A stretch of DNA of 64,000 nucleotides, taken from NCBI GenBank assembly GCA_009193035.1, contig SWDT01000011.1, positions 1,116,001-1,180,000 on the forward strand. The letters are read 5' to 3'. Under the pieces are notes generated by a model. That model had not been told where the DNA came from, did no database searches, and was given only the letters and a program-made list of their open reading frames with translations. Both the position numbers and the translations under genes were made by a program. Source of the stretch: Halicephalobus mephisto (taxonomy: Eukaryota; Nematoda; Chromadorea; Rhabditida; Panagrolaimidae). How positions within the stretch are numbered: the first letter of the stretch is position 1; every line of letters starts with the position of its first letter. Positions 24,324 through 33,928 of the stretch are shown in pieces.

Positions 24324-24695
24324 CTAATCCAAGAAAAACAATCGTCGATTTTCTACAGCGATTTGTTTTTTTCAAAACTCCAACCAAACGACGAATAACA
24401 ACGTCAAATTCACCCTAAACAAATAATTCAAAATTATAACTAACATAAATCCTACCGTATCCGGTCCAAGAAGTTGTTTTGTTTCGTATTCAATATTCGG
24501 TTTTGTCGTTGCCAAAAATTCACTATACAACCTCGGATGAATAATCTCAAAAACGTGACCAAATTTTCCAATAGTCGTCAAATGAATTTGATAAACGTCT
24601 TTGAATTCGTGAAAACTCAAAAAAACCTTCTGATTCTCCTCACCAAACGTAAAAGAGAGATCAACGAATTTAGGCCAGTCAGCCTGACCAAGCAT
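24262..24695 (-). CDS. PSMG3/PAC3-like proteasome assembly chaperone
   Basis: Two exons on the minus strand, 24456-24695 and 24262-24414, give 130 aa. The ATG at 24695 follows an acceptor TTTTTAG ending at 24704, itself about 82 nt after the AATAAA of the preceding gene, as in SL2 operons. The sequence fits the small PSMG3 fold: an early beta-rich part (HLTTIGKFGHVFEI), then KQLLGPDT, which recalls KVLLGQDE of human PSMG3, then a strand TIVFLGLDG and a final helix [13 protein letters not shown]. Length is close to human PSMG3 (about 122 aa). PSMG3 helps assemble the 20S alpha ring in the cytosol. The assignment rests on pattern and length without a search. Its last 62 nt also encode the start of iars-2 in another frame. 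Confidence 0.65.
24324..24325 (-). promoter_or_regulatory. Candidate trans-splice acceptor of iars-2 inside the PSMG3-like CDS
   Basis: On the minus strand TTGTTTTTCTTGGATTAG runs directly into the iars-2 ATG. The AG is inside the last coding exon of the PSMG3-like gene. No other acceptor in the iars-2 frame offers a start codon downstream, so this site plausibly receives the spliced leader. Confidence 0.5.
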
Positions 24696-24785
24696 TGAAA
24701 ATTCTAAAAACTTAAATAATTCAATAAAAACAAAAAATAACAAGAGTTCCAAACTCGTCTTTCGTAAAATTCCTTTTCAGAGAGA

Positions 24786-24791
24786 TTTATT
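24786..24791 (-). other. Poly(A) signal of the one-span membrane protein gene
   Basis: AATAAA on the minus strand, 46 nt past the stop codon at 24837 and about 82 nt before the acceptor of the next gene. Confidence 0.65.
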
Positions 24792-24836
24792 CGGCAACTC
24801 AACAAAAAACAGCAACAACTCGTCAAAACCTAAAGC

Positions 24837-25539
24837 TCAATCGTCAAGGGGAAACTTGGTCAGATCAGCAAGAGATAATTTTGGCTTTCCTTTCTCCTTC
24901 TCCTTGTCAAGAGCAACCCTTTTCTCCTGAACAAGCTTCTTCATTTCCCATGGTTCGAAATAACGCATTTCACCAGTGTTTTCGTCAGGTCGATGAAGAA
25001 GATTTTCAGTCAAAGTGATACCGATCATCTTCCAGCCAACAAAGAACAAAATAAACGTCACAATGAGCCTTTTACGAGCATACTGAAATTAGTAATTACA
25101 TAAAGTGAGTCAATTTTAGAATTACTGATTGTACTTTAGTTCATTCTACACAGTAGAAGAGTACTGTATATTGTTGGAATCTTCAGAATAGGGTCTAGAA
25201 TTGAATTAAATATGATATAAATTTTCTATGCCAGAAGTTTTAACAAAAAGTACGAATTTTTCATAAAAATCATAAAATTTCATATTCTAAAAACTTCTAG
25301 ACTATCTAGCATGTAGAAATTTAATAATTTAAACCGTGGAATATTTTGAAAAGATTCTAACAATATACAGAATTTTGTTTCTGTATAGTAAATTAAATCA
25401 CACTCAGTAATTCGAAAAATTCAGACCATATTATGGTGAAAATTAAAATCAAACTAACCTGACCATAATTGATATCAGGAATAGGACGAAGATTGCGCCA
25501 TTTTTGCCGAAAGAGTCGCCGCCACTCCCAATATAACAT
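24837..25539 (-). CDS. Small one-span membrane protein, unknown function
   Basis: Two exons on the minus strand, 25459-25539 and 24837-25082, give 108 aa. The start ATG lies only 40 nt after the NOP10 stop, so it is the third cistron of the operon. The N-terminal 30 residues are Trp/Arg-rich and basic (WEWRRLFRQKWRNLRP), followed by YARKRLIVTFILFFVGWKMI, which supplies one hydrophobic span (about 33-47). A charged, Lys/Glu-rich tail ends in LADLTKFPLDD. A basic start before one span and a charged tail would suit a mitochondrial inner-membrane protein, and its operon partners include a mitochondrial synthetase, but I do not recognise the family and assign no function. Confidence 0.75.
25083..25458. 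other. Intron of the one-span membrane protein gene
   Basis: A 376-bp GT-AG intron, unusually long for this operon. It is AT-rich, without a clear tandem repeat and without an internal gene that I can see. Confidence 0.7.
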
Positions 25540-25579
25540 TTCAAAAAAAACTACAACTACAACAGAATCCAAAAACTAC

Positions 25580-25827
25580 TCAGAAAGCAATCGGAGGTTG
25601 CTGAGTCGGAAGAATGGCGAAACGCTTCTTGATCGTCAAACGATGACGAGAATAAATGTCAGCAGGAGAAAATCTGGCGGGATGAGCCGAAAACGTAGAT
25701 TGACCTACGGGATCAAATTGCTGAAAATATTTCATATATCAAAACTACTCCAACTACCGTACTAAATAATTACCTTCAAAGTGTAAATTCGGTTTCCCTC
25801 TTCATCCAAGTAATAACGCAAGTACAT
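25580..25827 (-). CDS. nola-3: NOP10, H/ACA snoRNP subunit
   Basis: Two small exons on the minus strand, 25774-25827 and 25580-25720, joined by a 53-bp intron, give 64 aa, the usual length of NOP10. Family landmarks are [18 protein letters not shown], then [18 protein letters not shown], the basic stretch [11 protein letters not shown] and the end TQQPP. NOP10 binds the dyskerin pseudouridine synthase in the nucleolus and is needed for rRNA pseudouridylation and snoRNA stability. The second cysteine-like position common in other species is replaced by Phe (QSTFSAHP), as can happen in eukaryotic NOP10, which lost the archaeal zinc site. The gene sits second in the operon; a TTTTAG acceptor at 25847-25848 lies about 83 nt after the AATAAA of fath-1. 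Both exons are too short for ordinary ORF detection. The symbol is from C. elegans. Confidence 0.93.
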
Positions 25828-25930
25828 TTCTTTTTTCGGTTTTTACCTAAAATTAAAAATCAAAAAAATCACAATTTCCTTAAATTAAGTAATAGCGATA
25901 CACAACGCGTGTCAATCATGATAGAAAAGG

Positions 25931-25936
25931 TTTATT
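25931..25936 (-). other. Poly(A) signal of fath-1
   Basis: AATAAA on the minus strand, 126 nt after the fath-1 stop and about 83 nt before the NOP10 acceptor, which matches normal SL2 operon spacing. Confidence 0.7.
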
Positions 25937-26062
25937 AAGATAAATATCTGTTTTTCTATATCAACAAATGCAAAATAATGCACAAAAATCGGAATTTCAA
26001 AATTTGAGGGAATTGATCCAGTCGCGAAACGAATGTTGCGCGCAACGTTCGTCCGAGCGGGG

Positions 26063-27111
26063 TCACAACGGACCAGTTCCTTCCGTCGTGAAGACGAAAT
26101 CCCAGAGATTAGTGCTGATACCGTATCCTGCATCAAAGTTCTTGAAATGATGATTGTGATGATAGACTTTCCTATAATGCCAATTTGATCTCGGTCTTGG
26201 GGATCCATGATGAAGATAATAATGAATAGTGTCGTAACAGATATATCCGAAAAGTTTTCCACTTGCGAAGAGACAAAAGACAGGGTACGGAAGTAGGGAT
26301 CTGTACACTACGTAAAAGAACCCGATGATGAAGAGGGCTGGGGTCGGGGGGAAAACGAGTCTGTCCCCGTCCATGGGGGTCTTGTGGTGGAGTCCATGGA
26401 GTAGGAAATGGAGAGTAATCTGGTTGTAGCTGTCCAAATTGGGTTTCCAGTGGAAGACATGGCGATGAAGAGTGTACTCGAGCAGAGTCCAAGTGAGGGT
26501 ACCGATGGAGAACAGTACACTGGCCAAAAGTGCTCCAAACCCAAGTCCTACAAAAGTTCCATATATCAATTTTAATTAATATTTCAAGTTCCCTGTACCG
26601 TATTGTTCTCTAAGCAGAAATAAGCCGGAAGTAGCAAAGTAAAGGACCAGAGGCATCCATATGAGCGGGATCATGTACCATTTCGTGTTCGTTAATCTCT
26701 CCAAGAAGTCAGATTCGAAAAGCCTCAGTTTCCCGTCGTAGGGTTCGTGAATCCATCTCCAGTACCTCTGCTTCAGGTTGCCGACTTCGAACAGGACTGG
26801 TCTCCCAGAATCCACCAAGGGATCTTCCTGAAAAAAATCCATATATAAAAAAAATAAAATAAAATTACTTTGAAATTCCGATCCATGGAATACCTTTCAA
26901 GCATCTCGAAGGCGGCTTCTGAATGCTGATGCTTGACTCCCATGATTCTCTGTTCTCCGTCCATGAACCTGTCGACTTCGTTCCCGGCGACCCGCTCCAG
27001 CACCTTCCGGCCGCCGGGGTGCTTGTCGGCGAAGGAAGAAACGTCGTACAACCTGGCTTTGTAGTACACGAATAACGGCTGGGCCTCGTCCTTCGGGGTG
27101 TCACTGACCAT
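26063..27111 (-). CDS. fath-1: Fatty acid 2-hydroxylase (cytochrome b5 + di-iron hydroxylase)
   Basis: Three exons on the minus strand, 26869-27111, 26599-26827, 26063-26547, give 318 aa, close to the C. elegans protein as I recall it. An N-terminal cytochrome b5 domain shows the haem motif with HPGG near residue 31 and a second haem His in the GVKHQHSEAA region. The C-terminal FA hydroxylase domain has membrane segments (MIPLIWMPLVLYFATSGLFL and following) and the expected His clusters HRHVFHW, HGLHH, HYYLHH and HHNHHF, which bind the di-iron centre. It adds a 2-hydroxyl to fatty acids destined for sphingolipids, at the ER membrane. It is the first gene of the operon; its promoter must lie in 27112-27300 or beyond. 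Start chosen: the first in-frame ATG before the b5 fold. Confidence 0.95.
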
Positions 27112-27301
27112 TATGGTACTAAAATAAATATAATTTTAAAGAACAAAGTCCAAAAATATGCAAATTAAAAAACTCCAAAAATCAATTTTTCAAAGTTTAA
27201 AGCCGCCGGTCGATCAAACTACAAAAATCGTTTTGAAGACGAACTAAGACACGGAAAACGGATATATGAAACTGGGAATGGTCCGTGAGTTCTGGAAAAC
27301 C

Positions 27302-27642
27302 GGCTGTACGACAGACGTCCCTAGCGACAGTTGCTCCCTTATTCCGTAAGCTTTATAATTTCTTTTATTTTTATATTTTCCAGTAGTTAAATTAACTTCA
27401 TATTTAAGTAAAATAAGAAAAAATTAACTTCGAAACCAGCGCGAGGCAAAAGGGACCAAATGCCGCACAGCTCCCCAGCGACGTTTGCTCCTTTTTTCAC
27501 TTATTTCGAAGTTCTTTTTAAATTAATTTTTTCTTAATTAAAATATTAAAGTAATTTAATTATAAAAAAAGTAAAATAAACGAGATAAATATTGCGAAAT
27601 AAAGGGAGCAAATGTCGCTGGGGAATAACTGTCGTGCAACCC
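27302..27642. mobile_element. MITE-like element (copy B, about 341 bp)
   Basis: The left end is GGCTGTACGACAG; the right end read on the other strand is GGTTGCACGACAG. The interior is two head-to-tail palindromic halves, each carrying CAGCGACRTTTGCTCC-like blocks and their reverse complements (AAGGGAGCAAATGTCGCTGG near the right end). No coding capacity. Confidence 0.75.
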
Positions 27643-28499
27643 GAAAAACCAAAATTCATCGAACGCACGTTTTTTCTCCTTTCAGATTGTCCCGGCGACG
27701 GTTTCAGTCCCGCCGCTTAGTAACAATCCCCTTTCCGCAACCACGAATTGTCATAAACGTTCCCAGATAACGGATGAGTCATTTAGCGTCATCTCTGGAA
27801 TTCCTAAAAATGAAATAAACAAAATTATCATAATTAAAAAAAAACAGAAATTAAAAAATTTTAGGCCTTTTTTGAAGCAGTTCATATATCAATTTTAATC
27901 TTCCCCAACCACGGATTCAGAATCTACAATATAAATTCGTTAAAATCTGTCTGAAATTGTATAATTAAAAAATAAAATAATTATAATTAAAATAAAAATA
28001 AAAATAAAATTATTAAAAATATATTAAAAAATAAAAATTATTAAGAAAATATTGAAAATTAATAAATAAAAATATAAATAAAAATATTAAAATTATTAAA
28101 AATTATTAAAAAATATTAAAATTATTAAAAAATATTAAAATTATTAAAAAATATTAAAAAATATTAAAAATAAAAATAATCCTAAAATTGATGAAAAAGT
28201 TGTTTAAAATGAAAAAATTCTGTTCTGGCGGTTGATATATGGAATTAAGACAGTTAATTTCTCATTCCAGAATTAGGTTTAGCAAAAATCAAAAACATAA
28301 AAACTGGTTTCTGATGAGCTATAAAGTACAATATAACTTGTTTTTGAAAACAATTCGACTAAATCTCAACATTTTATATTTTTCCAATTTTCTGGATTTA
28401 GGACAATGTTTAACAAAAAAGAAAAACAAATTTTAAATATTTATTTCACAAAAAAATAAATTAAAATTTGTTTTGGAAAATTGTTTAGGTTGGATTTAA

Positions 28500-28850
28500 A
28501 TATTTCATATATGAAAAGAAATTTTTTATATATGAAAGAAATTTTTCACATATGAAAGAAATTTTTTATATATGAAGGAAATTTTTCATATATGAAAAGA
28601 AATTTTTCACATATGAAAAGAAATTTTTTTATATATGAAAAAAGTTTTTTATATATGAAAAAAACTTATTTGTATGTAAAGTGGATTTTTTATACATGGA
28701 AAAAATTTTCTATATATGAAAGAATTTTTTTATATATGAAAAAAAACTTATTTATATATGAAAGAAATTTTCTATATATGAAAGAAATTTTTTATATATG
28801 AGAAAAAATTTTTTTTATATATGAAATAGTTTTTTATGTATGGAAAAGTA
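28500..28850. repeat. TTCATATATGAA tandem array
   Basis: About 16 units of 20-24 bp, each with the palindrome TATATATGAA followed by GAAATTTTT. Each unit can pair with itself, so the array could fold into repeated hairpins. Confidence 0.9.
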
Positions 28851-28917
28851 CTTTTATTTTGGAGAAATGTGGAAAATTCCAAGTTTTTGCTTTAAAGAAT
28901 TTATTGTTTTTTAAGTT

Positions 28918-30668
28918 TTATTTCAAAACAATGCCTCCTTGCATCTCGAACAAGTATGGATCTCCAGTGGTCTGCATCCCGATGTAGACGGAGCACCAGG
29001 CGGGATCTGGAAAGCTCTCGATAACCAGATGGGCTTCTGGATTGGCGTTCAGATTGACGTCGATGACTGAAAATGCCCAGTTATCAGGACTGTTGAAATT
29101 TGAATAAGTCATTATCGCGGCCATGTTGGGATTTCCATTGGCCATCAAAGCCGCTCTTATCATGGCCATCTGGAGGTCGTCGTTGTCGCAGAAGGGGACA
29201 CAGTAATGGATCCGGGGATCTTGATCCAGACAGTAATTAGCTGCAATTTTTGAATTTTATTAACTTTGAAAAATCCAATTTTGAGGATTTTTTGAAAATT
29301 ATAAATCTATTCGTCCAAAATAAAAACCGAATTCAGATAAAAAAAACACAAATAAAGTCTGATGTAGAAATTTTAGGATTCTGTCAAGATAAAAAACAAA
29401 AAAACAATGATGATCTTTACTAACGCAATAAGACGGATAAAAGTTACTATGTAGCTCCCAGACAAGACAACAGAAATTCTCTTCATGTCATACAGTATTT
29501 CACTACGGTAAGACAGAAAACAAAAGTATTTTAATAATCTTTACTTGAATAATTAGACACAGATAATTTATATAAAAATCTTAACACATCACAACTGAGA
29601 GTCTTTTCATGTCCTACAGTATCCTAAGTTCCTTGATATTCAGGCTCTCGCTTCGGGTCCTTTCTTTTTAGTCTAGTTGCTGTTCGAAAAGTAACTTAAT
29701 AATAGGATTATATTAATAAAAAAACAGCTACTGAGGTAGAAAACAAATATTATGATAATTTTTGCTAAAAAATAAGTTAAAAATACAATTTAAAATACAA
29801 TTAAGCAGAATAGAGCAGAAAATCTCTCTCAAACCCTACAGTATCCCACGCACCCTGATATTCAGGCTCTCGCTTCAGGTCCTTTTTTTTGGTTCAGTTG
29901 CTGTTCCAACGGATTCCGTTTTTGATTTTTTTTAATTTTCGAATTTTAAATCGGAAAAATTTCGTTCAAATTCTGTTTCTTCTAATTCTGAATTCGGATT
30001 ATTTCGAAATCGACAATTTTGATTCAACTTTTCCCGAAAACATGGTTCGATAAAACAAATTAATTTTTGAAAACTACTTAATTGATGAAATCCTAGAGAA
30101 ACCTGTGATATCGGTTCATCGATGAACAACTTACTCAAATTTCCATCAACATCAATTTCGGTCAGTTGAACAGTCTTCGAAGTGTCCGTCAAGTTGATGT
30201 GATAAACAACCTCGAGGGTTTGGGCTGTTTCGTTGCCCTCAAGACAGAAGGAACCCCCCATGTTGACCGGGACTCCACTAGTGCCCCAGTTATCCAGTCC
30301 ATGTCCTGCGGTTTTAAGCCAACTCGGGGGTTCGGTGTCTGTGTCACACTTCCCTAAAGTTAGATAATTCAAAAATTTCCAAAATTTCAAAATTAAATTA
30401 AAATTTTTTTAAATTCCAAATTTCCAAAATTTCAAAATTAAGTTAAAACTTTTAAATTTCTAAAATTAAATTTAAAATTTCTAATTTCTAAAATTTTTCA
30501 AAATTTTTTTTAAATTTAAAAATTTTTGAAATTTTTTTTCGAAAAATTTTTAAAAAATGTTTAATTTTAAATTTTATAATAGTATGATTAGAACTTGCCG
30601 ATGACGACAGCTTCGATGGAAGAACATAAAGAAATAAAAAAAAGAAAATTAATCAAATTTAACTTCAT
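28918..30668 (-). CDS. Secreted six-cysteine protein, unknown family
   Basis: Three exons on the minus strand, 30599-30668, 30135-30353, 28918-29240, give 203 aa. Exon 1 encodes a clear signal peptide (MKLNLINFLFFISLCSSIEA). Its donor appears to be GC rather than GT: GGCAAGT at the exon end, with no usable GT nearby, and frame is kept into exon 2. The mature chain has six cysteines (GKCDTD, SFCLEG, NYCLDQ, HYCVPFC, AWCSVY), enough for three disulfides, and N-glycosylation sequons such as NET and NLT. The C-terminal part (MTYSNFNSPDNWAFSVIDVN and on) looks beta-rich. I do not recognise the family. Intron 2 contains two copies of a dispersed TACAGTATCC-type element. An AATAAA lies 13 nt past the stop. 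Confidence 0.75.
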
Positions 30669-31345
30669 TTTTGAAAAAAAAACAATCGATTCGACGAAAA
30701 ATGAATTCTTATCAGGAACGATGTTAATTTTTCGATTTTTTTAAAGTTAATCATCGTCATTAATACCTAAACGACAATGGGAGATGACGTCCATGTCCTA
30801 CAGGTGCGATTCCTCGGGTCAAAATTTGCATAAAAATTATGCAAAAAATCATTTAGTAAATCAACTTCAAAAATAACTTTTTTCCTAAAACAACAAAAAA
30901 TTAAATATTTTTAAAAATATAAAAAAAAATCAACTTTTTTCCTAAAACAACAAAAAATTAAATATCTTTAAAAATATAAAAAAAATCAACTTTTTTCTTA
31001 AAACAACAAAAAATTAAATATTTTTAAAAAAATATAAAAAAAATCAACTTTTTTCTTAAAACAACAAAAAATTAAATATTTTTAAAAAAATATAAAAAAT
31101 CAACTTTTTTCCTAAAACAACAAAAAATTAAATATTTTTAAAAAAATATAAAAAAAATCAACTTTTTTCAAAAGGGATTTTCGAACAAAAAAAACTGTTC
31201 ATTTAAGTATTAAAATGGTCGTTTTTTGAACAAAATTTAAAATTTTATAATTTACTCAAAAAATTAGATTTAAATAAAATTGAGACCATTCCCACAATCC
31301 AATACGTGATCCTCAGAGCTACCAAAATCACATTTATCTCTCAGC
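30669..31345. other. Intergenic region with a 56-bp tandem array
   Basis: 30880-31170 holds five copies of a unit with CTAAAACAACAAAAAATTAA and an AAAATCAACTTTTTTC block, period about 56-58 bp. The side near 30700-30830 is non-repetitive and probably holds the promoter of the secreted-protein gene. Confidence 0.7.
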
Positions 31346-33692
31346 CTATGACGTCGGCACAGATTTCAAAACATTGTCCACATTTTGACGAATAAATTCT
31401 TCAACAGTGTCGTTGTAAAAGTACTTGGATAGTGTCCATTTGAATTCATCCCGTAAGTCCGATTGTTCCCGTTTCAAAGCGGCGTAGTGTTGTTCCGAAG
31501 CAACTAGGACTTTCCAATTGAAAAAATGCAATTTTTCAATCTAAAAATTCTCTTTCATATATCAAAAACAACTTCTCATATATTAATAATTATTCCTCAT
31601 ATATAAAAAATTACTTTCGATATGATAAAAACAATTTTTCAGTCTAGAAAAATACTTTCCATATATCAAAAGCTATTTTTCAACCTCAAAAATTATTTTC
31701 CATATATCGAAAATCACTTTTCATATATCAAAAAGTACTTTTCATATATCGAAAATCACTTTTCAATCTAGAAAAGTACTTTTCATAGATCAAAAACCTC
31801 CTTTCATATATCAAAAATTACTTTTCATATATCAAAGGTTATTTTTCAACCTCAAAAATCACTTTTCATATATCAAAAAGTACTTTTCATATATCGAAAA
31901 TCCCCTTTCATATATCAAAGGTTATTTTTCAACCTCAAAAATCACTTTTCATATATCAAAAAGTACTTTTCATATATAAAAAATCACTTTTCATATATCA
32001 AAAAAAATAAATAACAAACCAATGCAAAGACATCTGATCCTGGAAAATTACAAAAAGCAAAAACTGCTTCTTTTCTCGGTGTATATATCAAATCGTTAAA
32101 TTCAATTGGTTCCAATTTTCTTTCATCACATTTTAAATTTTCTAAACTTTTAGACCAAATTTCTTCTTTCGTCAACGTTGGATTTTCCATATATACTCCT
32201 TCAACCACCAGAGCAGGCAATCCTTCCGGAATCAATTCACAAAGAGCAGCCCCATGCCAGAACCTTTGCCATCCGGTCAGAACAGTCGTTGAAATTTTAT
32301 TTTTTAAAAAATTTTTTTCATTATACAATTTTAGATAACTTTCAAGATTACTTAAGTACTTATCAATGTCGACAAATGTTTGTTTAGGTCCATTTGCTCC
32401 TTTAAAAACAGATCCAAAAATCATATTTTCGAAGACTTCTGAATACCTTTCGAACATGCCTTCTGGGAAGTACTCTGGTGTAGTCACGTCTTCTGCATAT
32501 CCCCAGACAACTGGATCTATCAAATCCCCTAGTTGATATTCTTTCAAAAGTTCTACAGAAACTTTTCCAAAAAGATCATTCCACGCCAAAATTTTCTCAA
32601 ATCCAATATTTTTCGCTAATTTCGCAACTGAAGCAATATGATCCAACTTCAATCTGTCAATTTCACCTTCAAAAGTCGAATTTAATCTTGTACGACATCT
32701 TTCATCTTTGGCAATACTCCAAGCCTCATCCGCTCCAATGTGGATAATTTTCGAATTTGGATGTAAATTTTTAACTTGTTTTAAAATATTTTTTATTAAT
32801 TCGATTGATCGACCATCACTTGGACAAATAGTGTCCGTTTTTTCGGGTACTTCTCTCAAAATCGAAAATTTCTCGTGTTTTAGGGCAAATTGAAGATGAC
32901 CAAAAGTTTGAACAAGAGGAATCACTTCCAAACCCGTCGTTTCTGCCAAATTCAAAATTTCTTCAATTGTTTTTTCCGAATAAAAATTTTCTTTTCGAAG
33001 AATCTCCAAATCACCTGAATAAGGAAACATATCTTCATATTCCATAAGAATAGAATCAAAACCAAATCTCCTGATGAAAGGAAATAATTTAGCAAAGTAA
33101 TCCAATCTCGGAGGAGCTCCTTTCAAATCAAAATGCACCATTCTCTGAAAATAATTATTTACATAAAAATCAATGTTTGAAAAATTCAAAAATGTAAAAA
33201 ATAAAAACTTAAAAAATCAATAAAAATTAAAATTAAAAAATCAATAAAATCAAAAACTTTAAAAATATATAAAAATTATTAAAAATTTGTAAAAATTAAA
33301 AATTAAAAAATAAAAACAAACATAAAAATTATAAAACTATAAAAATAAAAAAATAGAAAATAAAAATTACAAAAATATAGAAAATATAAAAATTAAAATT
33401 ACAAAAAATTAAAAAATATAAAAATTAAAATTACAAAAATTAAAAAATATAAAATTACAAAAATTAAAAATTAAAAATTACAAAAATTAAAAATACAAAA
33501 ATTATAAAAACCAACCTGTCTAAAAATTCTCGGACTATGTTGTTTTGTTGAAAACATTGAAAAATTAGAAAACGAAGTATTTTGATTCAGCATTGTAAAA
33601 ATAATAAAAATTCCAATTACACAAAATATTAATGGAAGATATTTGTCACGAGTTCCAAATACAGTATATCCATAATAAACTCTAAATCTCAT
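31346..33692 (-). CDS. GH20 beta-N-acetylhexosaminidase, hexosaminidase-D type, membrane-anchored
   Basis: Three exons on the minus strand, 33516-33692, 32020-33144, 31346-31540, give 498 aa. Residues about 19-36 ([18 protein letters not shown]) form one span near the N-terminus, so this is a type II membrane protein with a luminal catalytic domain. The barrel begins at [12 protein letters not shown] (a HEXD signature), continues through [10 protein letters not shown] and ends near PALVVEGVY; the catalytic Asp-Glu pair is in HIGADEAW (about 198-199). It should remove terminal GlcNAc or GalNAc from glycans in the secretory pathway, like the nematode hex-2 to hex-5 group, though which one is unclear. 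It lies 236 nt downstream of the trpp-10 stop on the same strand and may share an operon with it. Intron 2 is filled with a TCATATATC array. Confidence 0.9.
31550..32005. repeat. TTTTCATATATCAAAA array in intron 2 of the hexosaminidase gene
   Basis: About 20 units of 20-22 bp with TTTTCATATATC followed by AAAAATCAC or AAAAAGTAC, mixed with a few TTTTCAATCTAGAAAA units. The same core motif forms arrays at 28500-28850 and 61730-62230. Confidence 0.9.
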
Positions 33693-33928
33693 AATTTTTA
33701 GAATTCATTTAAAATTTTTAGTAAAAATCTAAAATTTCAAAGATAATCATCAAAAAAATAAAAATTTAATCAAGATAAAAAATCGAGAAAATTCAACTCG
33801 ATCTTATTGTTTCAAAAATAATCTAATTTTAAATCTTTAAATTTCAAAAATAATTAAATTTTAAAAATCTTTAAACTTAAAATATCACGGCAAGGATAGT
33901 GATTTAAAATTATCATTTAAATTACACG

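Larger units (their letters stand above)
27112..28917. other. Intergenic region upstream of the fath-1 operon
   Basis: It contains the operon promoter region (not resolved), a MITE-like element (27302-27642), a GC-richer island at about 27650-27800 with no open frame worth calling, an A-rich TATTAAAAATT array (27960-28180), a TTCATATATGAA array (28500-28850), and the poly(A) signal of the secreted six-Cys gene (AATAAA on the minus strand, 28900-28905). Confidence 0.6.

Noticed and set aside
25469..26150. Plus-strand open frames across the NOP10 and fath-1 genes
   Set aside because: Antisense shadows of NOP10, the one-span protein and fath-1 exons.
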